A stretch of DNA of 64,000 bases, taken from positions 41,691 to 105,690 of the forward strand of contig CAIJRK010000053.1 in NCBI GenBank assembly GCA_903823025.1. Reading direction: 5' to 3'. Shown here piece after piece: positions 9,803 through 19,315 of this stretch. The position numbers were made by a program, and so were the translations under genes. How positions within the stretch are numbered: position 1 is the first letter of the stretch; each line of letters begins with the position of its first letter. Source of the stretch: an uncultured beta proteobacterium (GTDB taxonomy: Bacteria; Pseudomonadota; Gammaproteobacteria; Burkholderiales; Burkholderiaceae_C). A model generated the notes under the pieces. It was not told the origin of the DNA and searched no databases. It saw nothing but the letters and a program-made list of their open reading frames with translations.

Positions 9803-9922
9803 TTCTAAATGACTGGGGCAAGGGGGGCTTGCAAAACGCATCGAAATCTAAAAAGGTTTCAATTATAGGCGTGCAATAGACACATAAAATGATAATCAAA
9901 TTACCCTGTTTGTGAGAAATCC

Positions 9923-10189
9923 ATGGAACTAAAAACTGCCCGATTGACGGTATTGATTGATCCCGCCAAAAAGAAAGCCTTCGAGACGTTGTGCGCCCGA
10001 CAAGACGTGACACCCTCCCAAATCGTGCGGCGCTTAATTCGGGACTACCTGATTGCGCACGAGATGACGTTTATTCCCAGCGGTTCAGTCAACGCCAGTG
10101 CGTCCACCGAGTTACCCCCAAAAGCTGTGGATAACATCGGGATAACCCGTAAATTTTCCGCCAATGCTGGCGATGCCGAGGGTGCTTAA
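9923..10189 (+). CDS. Small ribbon-helix-helix DNA-binding protein
   Basis: 88 residues. The N-terminal 50 residues fit a CopG/Arc-like fold: a short strand with alternating residues (TARLTVLIDP), helix A (AKKKAFETLCARQ), a turn (DVTPS) and helix B (QIVRRLIRDYLIAH). The tail is low in complexity and probably flexible. It is divergent from maeB and convergent with the NYN gene, without an obvious toxin partner, so it is more likely a stand-alone regulator than an antitoxin. Confidence 0.7.
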   Translation: MELKTARLTVLIDPAKKKAFETLCARQDVTPSQIVRRLIRDYLIAHEMTFIPSGSVNASASTELPPKAVDNIGITRKFSANAGDAEGA

Positions 10190-10218
10190 TTATTAAGCAC
10201 CTGAAAGATTGAGGCCGT

Positions 10219-10755
10219 TCACACCGGTGCAATCAGCGTTTCATAGTAGTGAAAAGCGTGGCAGCTTCTGGCCCAATGCGGGTTGGTTGATTTGCGATCC
10301 CCCACCCCAATGAGGGTACGCCCCGCCGCCTTGATCTTTTGCGCAAGGGGCATGAAATCACTGTCGCCGCCCACAATGATGAGGGTGCCGATGTGTGCGA
10401 AGCGCCCCATGTCTTCAAAAGCATCCAGACAAAGCCGGATGTCCGCGCCGTTTTTAGCCGACGCACCGGGCGGAAAGAGTTGGACGAGTTCGACAGCGCC
10501 TTGCAGCAACACATCCCGATAGCGACCAAAAAACTGCCAGTTGCAATAAGCCCGGTTGATTGAAATTGGCCCCAGCGCAGCGGCCAGCGCCATGATGGCT
10601 TGAACATCGACCAGTGGCTCCTGAGCCTTGAAGCGGCCATCCGGTTTGTTGTAGGAGCCTTCGCCTAGTCGGGCCTCGGACAGGCTGGCGTGCAGGTTTT
10701 CAAAGTCCCAATAAAGCGCGACCGTTTTAGGTTCAATGGGGTGGCTTGTGTTCAA
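10219..10755 (-). CDS. NYN-domain (PIN-like, LabA/DUF88) protein, probable RNase
   Basis: 178 residues. It shows the acidic residues of NYN nucleases: Asp17 in ALYWDFENLH, Asp105 in KNGADIRLCLD, and Asp131/Asp133 in VGGDSDFMPL. It ends soon after the catalytic domain, without a LOTUS/OST-HTH domain. The start codon is TTG at 10755; an in-frame TGA a few codons upstream leaves no ATG, and a GGAA ribosome site sits 6 bases before the TTG. The substrate is unknown. Confidence 0.8.
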   Translation of the reverse strand: MNTSHPIEPKTVALYWDFENLHASLSEARLGEGSYNKPDGRFKAQEPLVDVQAIMALAAALGPISINRAYCNWQFFGRYRDVLLQGAVELVQLFPPGASAKNGADIRLCLDAFEDMGRFAHIGTLIIVGGDSDFMPLAQKIKAAGRTLIGVGDRKSTNPHWARSCHAFHYYETLIAPV

Positions 10756-10787
10756 AATATGATTCCGGCGAGTGAGGATGGCTCATG

Positions 10788-11900
10788 CTAACCGCCCTGA
10801 TAGGCGCCGGGGTCTTGGCGGTAGCGCTCGGCAATCCTCACAAAGGCGCCGAAATTGGCTAAAAAAGCATCGGTCACATCGGGGTCAAAGTGCTGGCCGC
10901 GCCCAGCGGCAATATAGTCGCGGGCTTGTTCAAACGACATAGCGTTTTTATAAACGCGGATCGAGATCAGGGCGTCAAACACGTCGGCGACAGCCATCAA
11001 CCGGGCCGACAGGGGGATAGCGTCGCCGCACAGCCCATCGGGATAGCCGCTGCCATTCCATTTTTCATGGTGCCAATGGGCGATTTCTTTGGCGGTGGTT
11101 AAAAACGGCAAGGGTGTTTTGATGTCACGTTCAGCGTCTTCAATGGCGTCGCTGCCCAGCTTGGCATGCGTTTTCATGATGACCCATTCTTCCGCGTTGA
11201 GCTTGCCGGGTTTGAGCAAGATGGAATCCGGAATACCCACTTTGCCAATGTCATGCAGCGGCGCTGAACGGGTAAGCAGATCAATATAGGGGGCATTTAA
11301 CGTAGCGCTGAAACGGGGGTGCTGGCGCAAATCCATCGCCAGTTGATGCACATAACCTTGTGTGCGCCGGATGTGGTTACCGGTTTCCGGGTCGCGCGTT
11401 TCAGCCAGATGGGCCAGCGCCCGAATACTGACCTGTTGGGTCAGATCGTTCTCGGCCATGCGCCGGACCACCTCCGCTTCCAGCGCCGCATTCTGATTTT
11501 TCATCCAGTCACGGGCTTGCTTGGCCTGAAGCTGCGAGCGCACCCGAGCCAGCACAACCACGGGTTTAATCGGTTTTGTGATGTAGTCCACGGCACCCAA
11601 TTGCAGCCCGCGTTCTTCGTCACCGGCCGCCGTCATGGCGGTGAGAAAAATAACCGGGATATCGTGTGTTAACGGGTTGTCGCGCAGATGCGCCAGCACG
11701 GTGTAGCCGTCCATGTTGGGCATCATGACATCCAGCAAAATCAGATCAGGCAAGGGGTCGCTGCCTGCCACTCGCAAACCGATTTCGCCGGAGGTGGCAG
11801 CCAGAACCCGGTAATGTGGGCGCAGCAGGGCGCCCAGCACAAACAGGTTTTCAGGCGAGTCGTCAATGATCAGCAGCGTGGCAGGAGCGAGCGCAGTCAT
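10788..11900 (-). CDS. Response regulator with HD-GYP domain (cyclic-di-GMP phosphodiesterase type)
   Basis: 370 residues. The receiver domain (about 10-125) has IIDDSPEN, the phospho-acceptor Asp57 in ILLDVMMP, and the KP loop (ITKPI). After a linker helix comes the HD-GYP domain with the metal-binding pair His216-Asp217 (APLHDIGKVGIPD) and the GYP signature at 285-287 (WNGSGYPDG). Known family members hydrolyse cyclic-di-GMP when phosphorylated. No sensor kinase lies beside it, so it probably receives phosphate from an unlinked kinase. Confidence 0.92.
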   Translation of the reverse strand: MTALAPATLLIIDDSPENLFVLGALLRPHYRVLAATSGEIGLRVAGSDPLPDLILLDVMMPNMDGYTVLAHLRDNPLTHDIPVIFLTAMTAAGDEERGLQLGAVDYITKPIKPVVVLARVRSQLQAKQARDWMKNQNAALEAEVVRRMAENDLTQQVSIRALAHLAETRDPETGNHIRRTQGYVHQLAMDLRQHPRFSATLNAPYIDLLTRSAPLHDIGKVGIPDSILLKPGKLNAEEWVIMKTHAKLGSDAIEDAERDIKTPLPFLTTAKEIAHWHHEKWNGSGYPDGLCGDAIPLSARLMAVADVFDALISIRVYKNAMSFEQARDYIAAGRGQHFDPDVTDAFLANFGAFVRIAERYRQDPGAYQGG

Positions 11901-12005
11901 GCGGGTTTAACGGGTTGATGTCATTCATCCAACACGTTAAACGGCAGAACAGGGCGAGCGCGTGATTTTTATCAAGCCAAAGCCCGACCGCCGACACCGC
12001 GCTGA

Positions 12006-13676
12006 TTATTGCCGCGCTGGCGCCCCGTTCGCGGTGTAGTAGGGCACGACAACCCGTGGCAAAGGCGTGCGGCCCCGAATCATATCGGCGATTTTTTCGG
12101 CCATCATGATGGTGGGGGCATTCAAATTCCCGCTCACGATCTCCGGCATGATGGACGCGTCCACCACCCGCAAACCGGTCAATCCGTGGACCCGGCCTTC
12201 GCCATCCACCACGGCCATCGGGGCATAACCCATGGCGTTGGTGCAGGCCGGGTGGTAGGCGGTTTGCGCATGTTGACGCACAAAGGCATCCAGCTCGGCA
12301 TCCGTTTGCAGGCCCTGGCCGGGCGTGATTTCACGACCGGTAAATTGGGCCAGCGCGGGTTGGCGAATAATCTCGCGCGTGATGCGAATGCCCGCCCGAA
12401 ACTCGCGCCAGTCCTGCTCTGCCGACATATAGTTAAACAAGATGCTGGGATGCTGGTGCGGGTCTTTGGCATTCAAATGCACACGGCCCCGACTCGGGGA
12501 GCGCATCGACCCCATGTGGGCCTGAAAGCTGTGCACTTTGATCGGGTTGCTGCCGTTGTAGTTGATGGCGACCGGCAAGAAGTGGTACTGAATATTGGGC
12601 CACTCGAAACTGTCATCGGTGCGAATAAACCCGCCCGCCTCAAACTGGTTGCTGGCACCAATGCCACGGTTCAGCAGTAGCCATTCAGCGCCGATTTGAG
12701 GCTGGTTCCAAAACTTCAAAGCATCCACCAGCGAGGCCGGTTGCAGGCATTCATATTGTTGATAAATCTCCAAATGGTCTTGCAAGTTGGCCCCGACACC
12801 GGGCAAGTCAAGCACCACCGCAATGTCGAACTCACGCAGCAAAGCAGCCGGACCAACGCCGGAGCGCTGCAAAATTTGCGGCGAGGCAATAGCGCCAGCG
12901 CACAGCAACACTTCGCGCTTGGCGTGCACCGTTCGTTCTTGCCCGCCCTGCAGATAAGCCACGCCGATGGCGCGTTGCTGGGCAAACAAGATGCGGTTGG
13001 TCAGCGCCTGGGTGATGATGGTCAGGTTGGGCCGCTGACGCGCTAAATCCAGATAGCCACGGGCGGTGCTGGCGCGCCTGCCTTCGGGCGTGGTGGTGCG
13101 GTCCATCGGGCCAAAGCCTTCTTGTTGAAAACCGTTCAGGTCGTCGGTGTGCGGGTAACCGGCCTGCACCCCAGCGTCCACCATGGCTTGAAACAACACG
13201 TTGTTGCCCGCTTTGGGCGTGGTCACACTCAGAGGGCCGGCATCCCCGTGGTAGTCGTTGGCGCCGATGTCTCGGGTCTCGGCTTTTTTAAAATACGGCA
13301 GGCAGTCCAGATACGACCAGTTCTCCAGGCCTTCATGTTTGGCCCAGCCGTCGTAGTCCAGTGCATTGCCCCGGATGTAGCACATGCCGTTGATGAGCGA
13401 CGAACCACCCAGGCCTTTACCGCGCCCGCATTCCATGCGCCGGTTGTTCATATGCGGCTCTGGGTCGGTCTCGTAAGCCCAGTTGTAGCGCTTGCCTTGC
13501 AGCGGGAACGCCAGCGCGGCGGGCATTTGGGTCCGAAAATCCAGTCGATAATCCGGCCCGCCCGCCTCCAGTAGCAGCACGCGCACGTCAGCGTCTTCGG
13601 TCAGTCGCGTGGCAAGCACATTGCCGGACGACCCGGCACCAATGATGATGTAGTCGTAGTCTTTTGTTTTTTGCAT
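12006..13676 (-). CDS. betA: Choline dehydrogenase
   Basis: 556 residues, GMC oxidoreductase family. It oxidises choline to betaine aldehyde with FAD. The N-terminal FAD loop is [18 protein letters not shown] (about 11-28), followed by the GMC signature region [20 protein letters not shown], and the C-terminal catalytic histidine/asparagine stretch [10 protein letters not shown]. Length matches E. coli BetA. It lies 9 bases after betB and is last in a five-gene operon with the choline importer. Confidence 0.96.
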   Translation of the reverse strand: MQKTKDYDYIIIGAGSSGNVLATRLTEDADVRVLLLEAGGPDYRLDFRTQMPAALAFPLQGKRYNWAYETDPEPHMNNRRMECGRGKGLGGSSLINGMCYIRGNALDYDGWAKHEGLENWSYLDCLPYFKKAETRDIGANDYHGDAGPLSVTTPKAGNNVLFQAMVDAGVQAGYPHTDDLNGFQQEGFGPMDRTTTPEGRRASTARGYLDLARQRPNLTIITQALTNRILFAQQRAIGVAYLQGGQERTVHAKREVLLCAGAIASPQILQRSGVGPAALLREFDIAVVLDLPGVGANLQDHLEIYQQYECLQPASLVDALKFWNQPQIGAEWLLLNRGIGASNQFEAGGFIRTDDSFEWPNIQYHFLPVAINYNGSNPIKVHSFQAHMGSMRSPSRGRVHLNAKDPHQHPSILFNYMSAEQDWREFRAGIRITREIIRQPALAQFTGREITPGQGLQTDAELDAFVRQHAQTAYHPACTNAMGYAPMAVVDGEGRVHGLTGLRVVDASIMPEIVSGNLNAPTIMMAEKIADMIRGRTPLPRVVVPYYTANGAPARQ

Positions 13677-13685
13677 GGAGTCCTT

Positions 13686-15161
13686 CTAAAACACCGAGGT
13701 AAAGGCGCCCAATTCAACTTGAATTGATTTATTGCGGGTGTAGTGCAGCAGCGTGCTCAGGCCGTTTTCGCGCCCGATGCCCGATTGCTTATAGCCTCCG
13801 ACCGGCATCTCAGCTGCCGACTCGCCCCAGGTATTGATCCAGCAAATACCGGCTTGCAATTGGTGAATCACCCGGTGCGCGCAGCTCAGGTTTTCAGTGA
13901 TCAAACCGGCAGCCAGACCGTAAGGTGTGTCGTTGGCGCGGCGAATGACTTCGTCTTCGTTGTCAAACACCAAAATACTCATGACCGGGCCAAAGATTTC
14001 TTCACGCACGATTTTTTGGTCATCGGTGCAGTCGGTAAATACGGTCGGTTGCACATACGTGCCGTTGGCAAACGCCGGGGTCAGCTCCCGCTCACCGCCG
14101 GTCAACAAGCGTGCGCCTTCGGCCTGGCCGCTGGCAATGTAGCGCAGCACGTTGTCCATGTGCGCCACGCTCACCAGCGGACCAAAATTGGTGTCCATTT
14201 GCAGTGGATCGCCCATGCGAATACGGCCCACCCGCGCCAGGATTTTGGCTTCAAAGGCGGGCTTGACGGACCGGTGTACAAACACGCGGGTACCGTTGGT
14301 ACAGACCTGACCTGAACTGTAAAAGTTGGCCATCATTGCCACGTCGGCGGCGCGGTCCAGGTCGGCATCGGCAAACACAATCAGGGGCGATTTGCCGCCC
14401 AGTTCCAGTGTCACGTCCTTGATGCTGCTGCTGGCGCTAGCCAGTATTTTTTTGCCCGTCGCGGTGCCGCCGGTGAAGGATATTTTTTCAATACCGGGGT
14501 GTTCGGTCAACCAAGCGCCCACGGTGTTGCCGCTGCCGTTGAGCACGTTGAAAACGCCGTTGGGTAAGCCCGCTTCGGTGTAGATTTCAGCCAGTCGCAA
14601 GGTTGAGAGCGGCGTGACTTCGCTCGGTTTAAAAATCATCGCATTACCTGCCGCCAGCGCCGGGGCGGACTTCCACAAGGCAATTTGAATGGGGTAGTTC
14701 CAGGCGCCAATGCCTGCCACCACACCCAGCGGTTCGCGCCGGGTGTACACAAATGAGCTGTCTCGAAGCGGGATTTGCAGACCTTCAATCGCAGGCGCCA
14801 AACCCGCGTAATACTCCAGCACATCGGCGCCGGTCACGATGTCCACGGTGCGCGTTTCCGAGAACGGTTTGCCGGTATCGAGCGTTTCAATTTCGGCCAG
14901 CTCGTCGTTGCGTTCGCGCAAAATGTCCACCGCGCGACGCAGCACCCTTGAGCGCTGCATGGCCGTCAACGCCGCCCATTCGCGTTGCCCTTGCCGGGCA
15001 CTGAGAACGGCGCGGTCAACGTCAGCCCGAGAGGCGCTTTGCACCTCGGCTAGCACTTGGCCCGTGGCGGGATTGAGACTTTGGAAGGTCTCACCGCTGC
15101 TGGCGTCAACGCGAGCACCATCGATGTAAATTTGTTGCTGTTTGAATTCAGGCATGTTCAA
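13686..15161 (-). CDS. betB: Betaine aldehyde dehydrogenase
   Basis: 491 residues, aldehyde dehydrogenase superfamily. It converts betaine aldehyde to glycine betaine with NAD(P)+. The general-base glutamate is in LELGGKSP and the nucleophilic cysteine in [10 protein letters not shown]; the cofactor loop FTGGTATG is also present. It lies between the transporter ATPase (21 bases upstream) and betA. Together BetB and BetA make an osmoprotectant from imported choline. Confidence 0.95.
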   Translation of the reverse strand: MNMPEFKQQQIYIDGARVDASSGETFQSLNPATGQVLAEVQSASRADVDRAVLSARQGQREWAALTAMQRSRVLRRAVDILRERNDELAEIETLDTGKPFSETRTVDIVTGADVLEYYAGLAPAIEGLQIPLRDSSFVYTRREPLGVVAGIGAWNYPIQIALWKSAPALAAGNAMIFKPSEVTPLSTLRLAEIYTEAGLPNGVFNVLNGSGNTVGAWLTEHPGIEKISFTGGTATGKKILASASSSIKDVTLELGGKSPLIVFADADLDRAADVAMMANFYSSGQVCTNGTRVFVHRSVKPAFEAKILARVGRIRMGDPLQMDTNFGPLVSVAHMDNVLRYIASGQAEGARLLTGGERELTPAFANGTYVQPTVFTDCTDDQKIVREEIFGPVMSILVFDNEDEVIRRANDTPYGLAAGLITENLSCAHRVIHQLQAGICWINTWGESAAEMPVGGYKQSGIGRENGLSTLLHYTRNKSIQVELGAFTSVF

Positions 15162-15182
15162 TCTCTGTGTACTTTTTAAAAT

Positions 15183-16370
15183 TTAGCCCATGGCTTTGCC
15201 GAGCAGGGCGTGATACAGCTCACTGTCGCCCAAAACGCCGACAATCCGGGGGTTTTCGTCGTCTTCTTGCAGCAGCAGTTTGCTGCCGGTCTGGTAGCGA
15301 ATTTGCAGCGCCTCGCGCATCCCGATTTGGGCGCTGACCAAGGTCGGGCAGTGGCTCAAAGCCTCAATCGGCTGGCCTGCAACCCAGCGTTGCAGGGGCA
15401 GGTTTGCCAAGCCTTTGCGCGCACTTTGGATCAAATCGTGCTCGTCCAGCGTGAACCAGGCATCGCTGCTGGGGTCCAGAGAACGTTCGCCATTCTGAGA
15501 CGTGCAGTCAGCCAGCGCGCGCATCAGGCTGCGTGCGGTCAGCACGTTGAGCGGGTTGGTGTGAGCCACGAACATGCGCACGTAGTCATCGGCGGGGTTG
15601 AGCACAATGTCCTCGGGCTTGTCGTATTGCACAATGCGACCCGCTTTCATGATCGCAATGCGGCTGCCGAGCTTGAGCGCCTCGTCCAAATCGTGACTAA
15701 CAAAGACGATGGTCTTGTTCAACTTGCGCTGCAACACCAGCAGTTCGTCTTGCAGACCTTGGCGAATCAGCGGGTCGAGCGCTGAAAAGGGTTCGTCCAT
15801 CAGCAAGATGTCGGCGTCCATCGCCAAGGCGCGCGCCAAACCGACGCGCTGCTGCATCCCGCCCGACAAGGCGTCGGGTCGTTTGTGGCGCCACTGGGTC
15901 AGGCCCACCAGCTCCAGCTTTTCATCGGTCAGTTTTTTGCGCTCGGCGCTGGGGCGGCCTTGCATTTCAAGGCCAAAACTGATGTTTTCTTGCACAGTGA
16001 GCCAAGGCATCAACGCAAATTTCTGAAACACCATGGCAATGCGCTGGGTGCGCAGGGCTTTGAGGGTGGCCGCAGAACAGGTGGCCACATCGACCTCGGC
16101 GCCTTCGTGCTCAATCAGCAAACGACCCCGGCTGACGGTGTTGAGGCCATTGATGCAGCGCAGCAAGCTGGACTTGCCGGATCCCGACAAGCCCATCAGC
16201 ACACAAATCTCACCGCGCTCGACACTCAGGTTGGCGTTTTCCACACCGACGATCAAGCCTGTTTTTTTGAAAATCTGGTCGCGTGTCAGGCCTTCGTCCA
16301 GCAGCGCCAATGCTTCTTTCGGACTGCTGGAAAAAACAATATCCACGTTTTCAACACGAATCAAGCTCAT
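15183..16370 (-). CDS. choV: Choline/betaine ABC transporter ATP-binding protein
   Basis: 395 residues. Walker A is GLSGSGKSS, the ABC signature is LSGGMQQRVGLARA, and Walker B is ILLMDEPFSALD. The N-terminal extension (FKKTGLIVGVENANLSVERG) and a C-terminal extension with CBS-like sequence are typical of the ProV/OpuAA group of quaternary-amine importers. Its start overlaps the choW stop by 4 bases. The choice of choline rather than betaine as substrate rests on the adjoining betBA. Confidence 0.9.
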   Translation of the reverse strand: MSLIRVENVDIVFSSSPKEALALLDEGLTRDQIFKKTGLIVGVENANLSVERGEICVLMGLSGSGKSSLLRCINGLNTVSRGRLLIEHEGAEVDVATCSAATLKALRTQRIAMVFQKFALMPWLTVQENISFGLEMQGRPSAERKKLTDEKLELVGLTQWRHKRPDALSGGMQQRVGLARALAMDADILLMDEPFSALDPLIRQGLQDELLVLQRKLNKTIVFVSHDLDEALKLGSRIAIMKAGRIVQYDKPEDIVLNPADDYVRMFVAHTNPLNVLTARSLMRALADCTSQNGERSLDPSSDAWFTLDEHDLIQSARKGLANLPLQRWVAGQPIEALSHCPTLVSAQIGMREALQIRYQTGSKLLLQEDDENPRIVGVLGDSELYHALLGKAMG

Positions 16371-17209
16371 GCGGCCTCCCGTTTGGTTTGGGGTTGTTTG
16401 CAGACCCGGTCCAAAATAATGGCCAGCAGCACAATCGCCAGACCGGCTTCAAAACCGAGGGCAATGTCGGCTGTGTTCAAGGCGCGCACCACCGGTTTGC
16501 CCAAACCATCGGCGCCCACCAGCGCGGCCACTACCACCATCGAGAGCGACAACATGATGCACTGGGTAATGCCCGCCGAAATGCTCGGCATGGCGTGCGG
16601 CAGTTCAATGCGCGTCAGCAATTGCCGACGCGAGCAACCAAAGGCTTTGCCGGCGTCCATCAACTCGTCGGGCACATCGCGAATGCCGAGGTAAGTCAGG
16701 CGAATCGGCGCCGCCACGGCAAACACCACGGTTGAGATCAACCCCGGCACCACGCCCAAACCAAACAGGGTTAGCGTCGGGATCAGGTAAACAAACGTTG
16801 GCACGGTTTGCATCAGGTCCAACACCGGTTGCATCACGGTGTAGAAGGTCGGTTTGTGCGCCGCAAAAATGCCCAACGGCACCCCAATCAAGACGCAGAC
16901 CAGCGTGGCAAAGAGCACTTGCGCCAGCGTTTCCATCGTCTCTTGCCAATAGCCGAGATTCAGAATCAGCAAAAACGACAGCACGCAAAACAAGGTCAAG
17001 CCCCAACGGCGCTGAATCAGGTGCGTTAGCAGACCAAACAGGCCAATCAGTGCCAGCGGGTTAAACCAGGTTAGCCCGTGCGTGGCGCCGCTGATCATGA
17101 CTTCCAGACCGTCAGAGAAGGCGTCAAAGTAATCGGCGCCAACGTAGGTGAGCCAGTCCAGAAAATCAGCGATGTACTGACCCAAGGGGATTTTTTGTGC
17201 AGTCAACAT
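16367..17209 (-). CDS. choW: Choline/betaine ABC transporter permease
   Basis: 280 residues with about six to seven hydrophobic segments. The EAA-type loop region appears as LMDAGKAFGCSRRQLLTRIELPHAMPSI, which contacts the ATPase. A soluble N-terminal segment (IPLGQYIADFLDWL) is typical of ProW/ChoW permeases. It lies 14 bases after choX and overlaps choV by 4 bases. Confidence 0.9.
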   Translation of the reverse strand: MLTAQKIPLGQYIADFLDWLTYVGADYFDAFSDGLEVMISGATHGLTWFNPLALIGLFGLLTHLIQRRWGLTLFCVLSFLLILNLGYWQETMETLAQVLFATLVCVLIGVPLGIFAAHKPTFYTVMQPVLDLMQTVPTFVYLIPTLTLFGLGVVPGLISTVVFAVAAPIRLTYLGIRDVPDELMDAGKAFGCSRRQLLTRIELPHAMPSISAGITQCIMLSLSMVVVAALVGADGLGKPVVRALNTADIALGFEAGLAIVLLAIILDRVCKQPQTKREAA

Positions 17210-17223
17210 ACCGCCGATCCGGG

Positions 17224-18162
17224 TTATTGCGCCAACCGGGCTTTGACTACGGCCAGAGCGGGTTGGCCGTCACGGCTCACCACGTTTTCCAGCCAGGCAT
17301 CCAGCACCTGTGGATTGGCTTTGAGCCAGGTTTGGGCGGCCACATCGGGGGCTTGGTTGCTGTTGAGCACGGCATCCATCAGCGCGTTTTCCATCTCCAG
17401 CGTAAAGACCATATTGCGCAACAACTGACCGACGTTGGCGCATTCCTGCACATAGCCTTGGCGCACGTTGGTGTAGATGGTGGCGCCGCCCAGATTGGGG
17501 CCAAACACGTCATCGCCGCCTTCCAGGTAATGCATTTTGAAGCGGCTGTTCATGGGATGCGGCTCCCAGCCCAAAAACACCACCCACTGATTGCGCCGTT
17601 CAGCGCGTTGCACCTGCGACAGCATTCCCGCCTCGCTTGACTCGATCATTTTGAAATCGCCCAAGGCAAACTGATTCTGATCAATCATTCCCTGAATCAG
17701 GCGATTCCCGTCGTTGCCCGGCTCGATGCCATAAATTTTGCCGTCCAGTTGCTCGCTGAAACGGGCGATGTCAGCAAAGGTTTTCAGGCCCGCCTGGTAA
17801 GCGACGTCGGACACTGCCAAGGTGTACTTGGCACCTTCCAGGTTGGCGCGCACGGTTTCCACACTGCCGTTGTCACGATAGGCTTTGATGTCGTTTTCCA
17901 TGGTTGGCATCCAGTTGCCCAGAAACACATCAATGTCCTTGTTTTCCAATGACTTGTAGGTCACCGGTACCGAGATCAGGTTGGTTTTGGTGGTGTAGCC
18001 CAAGGACTCCAGCACGGTGCTGGCCACGGCGGTGGTGACGGTGATGTCGGTCCAGCCGACATCGGCAAACCGCACCAGGCTGCACGATGCGGGCTCCGCC
18101 GCGTGAACGAGCAGCGGCAGACTGAGGGCGGCGGCCAGAAACAAGGATTTTGAAATTTTCAT
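17224..18162 (-). CDS. choX: Choline ABC transporter substrate-binding protein
   Basis: 312 residues from the start at 18162, chosen because AGGA lies 9 bases upstream and the protein then begins MKISKSLFLAAALSLPLLVHA, a classic signal peptide ending at an AxA-like site. The mature part begins SCSLVRFADVGWTDI and has GNWMPTMENDIKAY; tryptophans such as these form the aromatic box that holds the trimethylammonium group in this family. It is the first gene of the choXWV-betB-betA operon. No BetI repressor gene adjoins it. Confidence 0.9.
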   Translation of the reverse strand: MKISKSLFLAAALSLPLLVHAAEPASCSLVRFADVGWTDITVTTAVASTVLESLGYTTKTNLISVPVTYKSLENKDIDVFLGNWMPTMENDIKAYRDNGSVETVRANLEGAKYTLAVSDVAYQAGLKTFADIARFSEQLDGKIYGIEPGNDGNRLIQGMIDQNQFALGDFKMIESSEAGMLSQVQRAERRNQWVVFLGWEPHPMNSRFKMHYLEGGDDVFGPNLGGATIYTNVRQGYVQECANVGQLLRNMVFTLEMENALMDAVLNSNQAPDVAAQTWLKANPQVLDAWLENVVSRDGQPALAVVKARLAQ

Positions 18163-18285
18163 GCTTTGATTCCTAAGGGGGATGAACGACAAAATTCCGC
18201 GAAGCGAAAGGTCGTGGGCATGTTGAAGGCACGCAGACGGCGCGATTCGCCAAGCGCGTGTTGGTCAAGATTTTTTTGGGTAGCC

Positions 18286-18327
18286 AGAAAAAGAAACGAC
18301 AGGTGATGACCTGTCGTTTCTTTTTCT
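18286..18327 (-). terminator. Strong symmetrical hairpin terminator
   Basis: Two perfect 19-base arms (18286-18304 and 18309-18327) flank a GATG loop. Each arm carries a run of A or T at its outer end, so the structure could end transcription in either direction. It lies about 105 bases downstream of the usp stop on the minus strand and upstream of choX, so it most likely separates the two units. Confidence 0.8.
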
Positions 18328-18433
18328 ACTTCCTGATAAAAAATCGCTTTTTATTTTATTTAAAATAAAATTTAATTATTTTTAAGACACCGTATTTCCT
18401 TACTACATAGCCTATCGGGGCGTTAACGTGGTC

Positions 18434-19291
18434 TTAACGCAGAATCAAAACCGGCACTTCACTCAAGCGCAAAAGCGTGGTGGTCGTGCTGCCAATGATC
18501 AGTTGACGAATGCGCGAGTGGCCGTAGGCGCCCATCACCAGCAGGCCAGCACCTTGGGCTTTGATGAGGGCGGGAATGACTTGTTCAGGCTCACCGGGAG
18601 TAAGTTCGACGGACACGTCAAAGCCCGCTGCAGCCAAAACCTGGTGAGCATCTTCGAGTTGCTGGCGCGCATGTGGCGTGTCGTCACCGGCCATCACCAC
18701 CAACACGGACAGGCCCGTGAGCATTGGGCTGCGTGCCACGGTGGCGACCGTTTTGCGGCCTGTTTCGCTGCCGTCAAATGCGATGACAAAGCGTTTGGGG
18801 GTCACAAAGGGCGCTTCCGTGGCGACCAGCACCGGGCGTTTGACGGCCCGAATCACACGTTCGATGTGATGATCCAGATGAATTTTTGAGGCATCAGCGG
18901 CCCGCTCATGTTCGCCCAGCACAAAGAGCTTGGCATCCGGCTCCATCTCCAGCGCGTTGTCCACCAACTCACCGTGGCGCAAGCGGGTGTCCAGACGCGT
19001 CACGCCAGCCGCAAAAGCCCGCTCGCGGGCAACTTCCAGCAGTTGCCGACCGGCCTCCTGGGCTAGTTTGCCGCGCGTTTCATCAAGCGTGCTCAATTCT
19101 TGCAACAGCGAATCCTGAGCGCCAAAACCGATAGAGCCGCTGTAATTAATGGGGGCTGAATGCGCCGGGCTGCGCTCCAGAATATGAAGCAACTCCAGTG
19201 GGGCATCGAGTTGCAGGGCCGACCAAACGGCCCAGTCGATGACCGCTGGCGTTTTGGCAAGTCCGTCAATGCAAGCGTAAATCTTGTTCAT
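18434..19291 (-). CDS. Universal stress protein with two Usp domains
   Basis: 285 residues made of two tandem UspA folds. The C-terminal domain (from about 150, RFVIAFDGSETGRKTV) keeps the ATP-binding end GAYGHSRIRQLIIGSTTTTLL; the N-terminal domain (MNKIYACIDG..., ending KRPVLVA) has lost this loop. It lies 24 bases after the SulP transporter gene in the same direction, and SulP-Usp pairing suggests a stress- or CO2/sulfate-linked role, which is inference. Confidence 0.9.
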   Translation of the reverse strand: MNKIYACIDGLAKTPAVIDWAVWSALQLDAPLELLHILERSPAHSAPINYSGSIGFGAQDSLLQELSTLDETRGKLAQEAGRQLLEVARERAFAAGVTRLDTRLRHGELVDNALEMEPDAKLFVLGEHERAADASKIHLDHHIERVIRAVKRPVLVATEAPFVTPKRFVIAFDGSETGRKTVATVARSPMLTGLSVLVVMAGDDTPHARQQLEDAHQVLAAAGFDVSVELTPGEPEQVIPALIKAQGAGLLVMGAYGHSRIRQLIIGSTTTTLLRLSEVPVLILR

Positions 19292-19315
19292 AGCGTGTCT
19301 CCTTGGGGTTAGTGA

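Noticed and set aside
9880..9905. TGATAATCA-like sequence before the ribbon-helix-helix gene as a Fur box
   Set aside because: Only about half of the 19-bp Fur consensus is matched and the gene has no link to iron.
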